Positions 57,755-64,000 of a stretch of DNA of 64,000 bases are shown piece after piece (within the stretch, counting starts at the first letter, position 1; each line of letters opens with the position of its first letter). The position numbers were made by a program, and so were the translations under genes. The stretch covers positions 28,086,001-28,150,000 of the forward strand of contig OX419757.1 of NCBI GenBank assembly GCA_948567375.1. Reading direction: 5' to 3'. The DNA is from Lunularia cruciata (Eukaryota; Streptophyta; Marchantiopsida; Lunulariales; Lunulariaceae). The notes under the pieces were generated by a model. The model saw only the letters and a list, made by a program, of their open reading frames with translations. It did not search any database and was not told the origin of the DNA.

Positions 57755-60333
57755 CATAACAGGATAAGACGCTTGCAGCACTTCTCGAGCATCTGAGGAG
57801 AACAGCATGGGATTTGTCCGGTCGGTGTGGGCTCGGTTAGGAATGGCGGCGGGGCCAGAACGATCCTCCACATCCACAGCGGACAACACAACACCGCTAA
57901 GTTTGGAGTGTACTGTTCCACCTCAAAAGGTCATTGGCCCTTCTCCTGTGAGCGGGAACGCAGTCTATACCTGTTCTGCTGTGCTGATTCATTCATTCCG
58001 TTCTCGCCAAGGATAAGAAGGATTGGATAGGAGCAGATAATAGATACAAGAATTTGCGGATTCTTTTATTATTCCGGTAAATTTTGGGTATAGGATTTTG
58101 TGGTCCTTTATCTTTTTTCTATTCTATGTAAATTGGAGTTTTAAAGTAAATAGACACTCAAAGTCAGTTGAATGAATACTGCATATAATTTTTCATTATC
58201 TGAACTTATTAAGCCTAATAAGGATGTCATTTGTGATATTTCTAGGCTGGGGTTGTGGTAATTCATGTGGGCAAAAAGATGAGGCTTCCCTGGATTGATT
58301 TGGTTCAACGTTTGAGGTGATGATGTAAGGCAAGAACTTCATGTTCTGTTTGAAACATATTATCCATATTGTCCAAGTTGCAAGGTTGGAGTTCGTATTA
58401 ATTTATCATTTTGCAAGGTTGCAGGTCTATTATCTTGTCATTTTAGTTTTGTACATGTTCTTCTTCTTAGAGACAAAGACTCCCTTATTGTCAGAAATTT
58501 CTCTAACGAAATTGTTGTACGGAAGGATTCAATCCTCACGTTGCAAGGAGTGGACATAAAAGGGATGTCGACCTTTCAGTTCCAGAAAATAAGCATCACA
58601 ACATGTCCAGCCATTTAATCACCAACCGCGCCAATTTTAAAACTCCAACGTCAGAAACTTCAGCTTGTGCATTCCACTTATACTTAATTACATTTTGACG
58701 GATTTTATAATGAGGTATACTCCATATTTGTTTTGATCTTGCCGTTGTTCTATATTGCGAAGGGGCACTTCATCATAAGGAGAGTTGTAAGATATGGTTA
58801 TTGGCGGAGAAATTTAAACATGTTCTATTCAGTGAACTTTATTGGGATATGACTATATAAAAGAAGCACTATTCAGACCATTGGAGTTTGAAGGCCATGT
58901 ATTGAAAGAGAATTTGGAATTCAATCAGGAATCCAGTCCGTAATCAACCACAATATGTAGTTCAATTTAGGAAACCCTTGTAGTGATATCCCACCCTAGA
59001 CCAAACTGGAGATTGGGTTCTGAAAATAAGCAATATGTAGGGTCTGAATTTTATCATTCAAAGAGTAAGTTCGTTTCTTTCGCCCTAGCCTTCTGTAGTT
59101 TGGGCAGTGTTAGGACTAGGGTTTTGAGTATCTCATACCAATGTTGTAATTCCTGCGCTGCTCATCATAGTTTCCTCCGCTCCTTTTGTTCTATTTTTGT
59201 GCATTTTTCTTGTTCGTTTGGGATTTTTAATCCAACTGTGCCGCTGGATTTTGCTTTTCTTGGACGTAATAAACACAGTAGAATTATAGATTTTAAATAG
59301 CATGTGTTTTTCCCCCGAAACATCCGACATCTTCAGCAGTCAAAATATCGTTGTAAATTATTCACTATGTTTAGAATACTACCAAATTTAATTTTTTTCT
59401 TTGTTTACTCTCCTTCTGTATGATCGACTGTAATAAGTATTTAATCAAAAATTCGACCTTCTCTAAACCATTAAATATGTAGAAGATTCATTAAATTGTA
59501 AAACATTTCCTTGCCTTAATGAAATGTGTTTCCACTGCCAATACGATAGTAGGCTTGTGATTTCGAGAGCTTCTTATCCAAGTCATGCAAGTTGGAAACA
59601 TTAGAGGACCATGGACATTCTAAATTCACTTGGGACGCCTCCCAATTTCGGGTCTCAACCGAGTGATTTAGTAGATGCAAGGTGATAGTTATTTACGACA
59701 AAGTGCTCCTCATAGCAGAATGAGGTTTCATCATTTTTCCTAATGGTCCACAAAAGATGTACCAAGATTTCATCTATTACATTAGTGCTTCTCTCTTTGT
59801 CTTTGTTTATTATTTCCTTGTTCCCCATTAGGCAAACCACACATCCTCATGTCACTTTCGGAATGTCATAATGATGCAAGCACTTCAACATTCTCACTAC
59901 ATTCACCGTTTTTCAACATGCTGGAGTGTCTTCTTCTCTCGAGCAGATGGTCGAGTTGATTACAATCTCGATCTGGATGGCGAATTACACACCTGGATGC
60001 CAGACTGCGTACTAGTATAAGGTCAACGAGAAGTTGAGCTGGTACATAATCTTTGGTAGCGGATTGATTCGACCGCGAAGCAATTTGCCACGTATATCAA
60101 AATTTCCATGAACTGTGGTAACACCCATAAAAGGTGTACACCTTAAATACTCATACTATCCGTCAAAGTAAAGTGCGATGGACATATTTCAAGCCATGAT
60201 CACGTTCAAGAAGGGCCACCTCAAGCTCACACCGACTCGGGAAGACGAGGATTGTACCCCCAGGTCAAAAGGGGGTCAAATGGTTCACAAATAAGCAAGT
60301 AAGACTGATGCTACAGGAAATATGGAGATCACT
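57755..60333. other. Intergenic DNA, no supported gene
   Basis: The 105-codon frame at 58983-59300 (plus) and others lack recognisable domains. A minus-strand reading near 60090-60040 (VHGNFDIRGKLLRGRINPLP) looks protein-like and might be an exon linked to the candidate exons at 60334-60723, but no splice chain could be fixed. Confidence 0.4.
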
Positions 60334-60723
60334 CTAAGCGATGCTCACTCTTGCAAGGCAAGAGCCATTTTTGATACTTCCATGCATTACAACTGTGATG
60401 CTCTCATTATCTGGCTTCACCCAGCTGGCTGCAATAGCATCTCGTTCGGTGAGGACATGAGTTTGACACATTACATACCTTGAATACGAGAATGGGCTTG
60501 CCTTTGAGAATGGGCCGGGACCAGAAAAGTACATCGCATACTTTGGCACTACTGAACTTGATGTCCTACTTCAGATCACGTAGGCATCACTTTGAAGTTG
60601 TACCTCCTGTTCCAAGGCCTCTGCCTCCTTACTCGGTATGTCCAAGAGACCTCTTAGCTGCAAAATCTTCCCGTAATCCAAAGGATATCCGTCTAGCCAA
60701 ACTTTTAGAACTCCCCGATAGAT
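60334..60723 (-). CDS. Possible last two exons of an unknown gene
   Basis: Two minus-strand blocks join in frame. Exon 60723-60633 follows a TTGCAG acceptor and ends at a GTAAGG donor; exon 60565-60334 follows a GAAGTAG acceptor and ends in TAG. Together they encode about 106 residues, with LSGSSKSLARRISFGLREDF and, across the junction, VVPKYAMYFSGPGPFSKASP, then AASWVKPDNESITVVMHGSI near the end. I do not recognise the family. A second possible donor, AAG|GTATGT near 60480, would shorten the last exon. The splice sites and frame agree, but each alone could occur by chance. Confidence 0.25.
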
Positions 60724-60769
60724 CTGCAATAACTGCTTATCCAGAAGAACGGTCAGTACAGTAATTTCT

Positions 60770-63270
60770 GTATGACAACCACATGTCAATAATTGGCATG
60801 TACCAATCTGCTACTTGTGTGAAGTGAATTCAATACTCCGCTTTTTCTCCAAATAGATAGTAGTCAGAAAAGGCTAATGCCAAAGATTGATTCGATCATA
60901 GTTTCTAAAACTCTACATCCAGACTTCTTTGAGGATGCGCTCGTACATATATGCAAATGCCGTTCGAATTAACGCGCATTTGACTATGAGCGGCTAAACT
61001 CAGAGATGCATGCTTCAACCTAATGTTTGAAGGACTCAAATCCTTGACAGGACACGACGACTGGAAAAAAAGGGCCAAGCATCATAGGTTGTTTGTGCAT
61101 CTTGGCGCACATAATTTCCAAAAAACTGAAGACGAAAAGTTTGGCACTAGACCAAGCTTATCTTACCTCCCCTTCTTCGAAGAAATCAGACTCAATGCTT
61201 GTCCTCGCCAGCCTGTTCTCTTCTAAAGCAAGCTCCATCTCAACTGCACATCTGCTTTGCAAGAACATGCACATGTAGAGAACTAATGAGCGAAGCAACT
61301 CTTTTAACGGTGACGTTTTCATCACTCTATGTTGTGTCTACGCACAGTTCCCTTAGGTCTCTACTACTTACTTGTATGTCTAATAGTTCCTAAACCCCGT
61401 TTGACCTTTATCCAAGCTATGGTCTTCTTAATCCTCTAACGTAAGCATCTAATAACTTTACCACCCTCACTGGTGGGCATAAGCGGGTGGCGTTTGACCC
61501 AGGATACAAGATCTAAGCTTGAGTTTCTAGAATCATCTCGCATTTTCTATTCCCGCAAGCCTGTGATGTGGAAGAGATTGAAGTTTAGACTTCAATGGCA
61601 CGCACGGTAGAAGATTCAAACCACATATGTGCGAACTGATCTGTTCCTGCTGATTGTCTTGAGAGAAGTTCAAGCCCAACGTTGGCAATAATCAGATCTT
61701 CCTATGCTCGTAGAAACGACTTCTTCGCCTCTAAACTTTACGCAAATAGGATAGGATGGCAGGGTATTACAGCTGAAGCACTAATATTTGAGTTTGTTCA
61801 ATGTCATAACTTTACTGATGGAAATCAAGTAAGATCTCACAGGGCCAAAGGCGAAGATAAGCAACCTACTAGCAAAGGGTATCAGATAAAATATGGACCT
61901 TTCATGGAACTTACGCATTTGTTATCCATGTGGTAATCTTTCAACAACAGGAACGGTGCTTTGAAACAAGAAACAGGAATGACTTGAACGGGATATTGGA
62001 GTAATGGAACAGAAGCCGTTCATGGAATGGGTGATCCAGAAACGACTTAGGACCGGACTTGACGTATGCATATGCAAGCAAGAAGCAACGCAAGCACGCA
62101 GGGATGATATGCAAGTAAACTCGAAGAAATGCAAGCACGAAAGCAAGATAAGTAAGCAAAGACAGAGTGGAATCGAAGTCTTTGCTTACTTTGATTAGAG
62201 GATAGAAGTAAAAATGAAGTACTCCTATGATTTCATGCAACAGTACTTAAGTACAAGCAAGAACAAATTCATAGAAAACAGAAACGAAAAAATGATGATT
62301 TCATGAATCGCATACATAGTTTACGATAACCAGAATCATCTGGAAAAACCGAGCTAGTCTTGTCAAGCAATTAAGCCCGACAAAAGGAGAAAACAAGGAG
62401 AACTCAATGAAAAAGTACGGAAAATGGCAGATTGGAGCGAAATGTGACTGGGGGGACATTGAGAAATGAAATACAGGACCCGTTAAGAATAACCCGGTTC
62501 CATACCACGTCTGACCGGACGTAACTCAGACATGTCAAGCTGATAGAAGAAAGTCCACGTAACATTCAGTTTCATGAAGGGGATAGCTGTAGGCAATACT
62601 AGCACGCAATAGGGGAAAAGCTACCACACGAAACATTGGTTCTGAACCATTGAGGAAAGGGCTTCCATTGACTGTTACTACTGTTGGCCTAGCCGACAGA
62701 AGAAACTTGAGCAAAAGTCATCTAGACAAGGTCTGATCAAAGATACGAGGCTCTTTAAGTTCCACCAAAATTTCGGGCGGGTGATTATGAACATTGCCAG
62801 CCTGTGTAGCATCAATTGAACATCAGCTTCAGGAAATCCGATACACACCACCTGAATGGCTCATGTATACCAGCAACTTCACCCGGAAGGTTTCAACTAT
62901 TTGGCTGACATGCATCGATAATGTGGCCTTACGCGTATGAAGTTTCTACTCTCTTCCATGGTGACTAATTTTGATGATTGAGCAGCTAAATCCATTATAT
63001 CCAATGAAATCTCACTTTGTGACCATTTCCCTACCTGGTTAGTGGTCCAGGTTCTGACCAATCTTTGGCCCCGAGCCTCCACTGACACTAATGAAAATTC
63101 ATTTCAATTTCTTGGAAACACCCCACAACAACATCGTCCCAGAGCCACAGGATTCTTCAGTGAGGTTTTGCACCAAACAAGAACCCATTCAGCACATTCA
63201 AAAAAGCAACTTGCAATAAAAGAACTGCAAATTCACATTCACAGCAAAGAGGTAACAGCGAAGTGTGTAC
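60770..63270. other. Intergenic or intronic DNA, no gene recognised
   Basis: No ORF with a known domain. The part next to 63270 may hold the 3' exon and untranslated region of the minus-strand gene at the right edge. A reading just below 63271 runs into TGA after about 25 codons if the donor at 63270 is not used. Confidence 0.45.
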
Positions 63271-64000
63271 TTGATTAAGTCGTTTGTCCGGACAGCAGCA
63301 AGCGCTTCATTCACTAGGGCAGCCTGTGAAACTGAAGCTTTAGCCCTTTCATAATATTCCACCATCTCTGGGGCTGGAGGTGGAGTAACAAGTGTTTCCT
63401 CGGGTGATACGAGCGCCTTACGAGCATATTGCTCTGTTTTGCTAATTACCCAAACAATCCACGCGCCAAGAGATAAAAGAACACCTCCAGCAACATAATT
63501 GGATACTTGGGACCTACAGAGTCAGCATCAATCCTTTAAGATCCACCCATACTGGTTTGCATAATGTAAGCATTTGGGTCATAATCTCTTTGAGTTGGTT
63601 CATAAGGAACAAAAGGGTCCACACCTTTCAGGCACTTGAACCGGAGGTTGATACGTTTGTGCAGAGAGAGCCGCAAAGCAGGCTTTCCTCGTCCTTATAG
63701 TCAAGAAACTCTGGTCCACCTCCTCCTGACCACCACCTGTTTCTCTCGTTACAACAAACCGTCGAGACTTCTCCCAGGATTCACCAACTTGTAAGGCCTC
63801 GCTTTCTCCAGGCTGAGAATTGTTCGTGGTTAGAGGAAAATCGTCTTGAACTCTGGCTCTGGTTAAAAACAGGGCCTGTTGGCGCCACAATCGGTAATTA
63901 ACCGACCAACTAGTCGCCAATCTCTGGCCTTGTGCATTAGGCTCTGACGACAAACCATTCCAAGGTTTAGAGATCGACAAGCGTTGAGCTATGCGGCCCA
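63271..64000 (-). CDS. Probable membrane (perhaps plastid) protein, partial gene
   Basis: At least two exons on the minus strand. The first runs from beyond the window edge to 63625, with donor GAAAG|GTGTGG; the second is 63513-63271, with acceptor CTCTGTAG. They join in phase 2 across an intron of 111 bases. The upstream exon is rich in Ser, Arg and Gln and resembles a transit peptide or a disordered leader, ending AALSAQTYQPPVQVPE. The second exon encodes SQVSNYVAGGVLLSLGAWIV with WVISK, one clear membrane span, then EQYARKALVSPEETLVTPPP and an Ala-rich helix. Family not recognised; plastid location is a guess. The true start is outside the window, and the 3' end after 63271 is unsettled (donor CAA|GTACAC or read-through to a nearby stop). 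Confidence 0.6.

Noticed and set aside
1-64000. CRISPR array, bacterial operons or phage genes
   Set aside because: No regularly spaced identical repeats with unique spacers; the 20-bp array has no spacers, and the spliced genes and LTR elements are those of a plant.

Overview
The window looks like nuclear DNA of a land plant, probably a bryophyte such as a moss. The evidence is one spliced plant bHLH transcription-factor gene, part of a second spliced gene, and much intergenic DNA filled with decayed LTR and non-LTR retroelements. The species is an inference; nothing here is bacterial (no operons, no long intact ORFs, clear GT-AG introns). No tRNA, rRNA or CRISPR array was seen.

Layout: 1-5.3 kb is AT-rich and holds an old Ty3/gypsy relic (integrase plus 3' LTR). 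5.3-14.26 kb has no recognisable gene, only short copies of a conserved repeat tail. 14.27-19.09 kb is a complete but dead Ty1/copia element, plus strand, with 5-bp target duplications. 19.1-29.7 kb is gene-poor, with a minisatellite, an 83-bp tandem duplication and more tails. 29.75-36.47 kb holds two decayed copies of one non-LTR (LINE-like) reverse transcriptase element, head to head, giving arms of about 1.9 kb. 39.06-42.53 kb is the bHLH gene, plus strand, seven coding exons, TATA box and upstream small ORFs. 45.35-55.87 kb is a minus-strand copia element split in its gag by a complete Ty3/gypsy chromodomain element (49313-54958, target duplication GAGGT). 55.9-64 kb is mostly featureless, with two more tails, possible exons at 60.3-60.7 kb, and at the right edge two well-supported exons of a minus-strand gene for a probable membrane protein.

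How it fits together: the retroelements form a time series. The gypsy relic at 1-3.5 kb is an older relative of the element at 49-55 kb, which landed in an already inserted copia copy. The LINE-like family ties scattered sites together: its 3' end (two small hairpins, then a CTACGCGGTCGCC-like end) recurs at eight or more further sites, often as tails under 100 bp. The gypsy LTRs carry palindromes matching the plant heat-shock element upstream of a TATA box, so this family may once have been heat responsive. Most of its stop codons look like C-to-T changes, as expected in methylated repeats.
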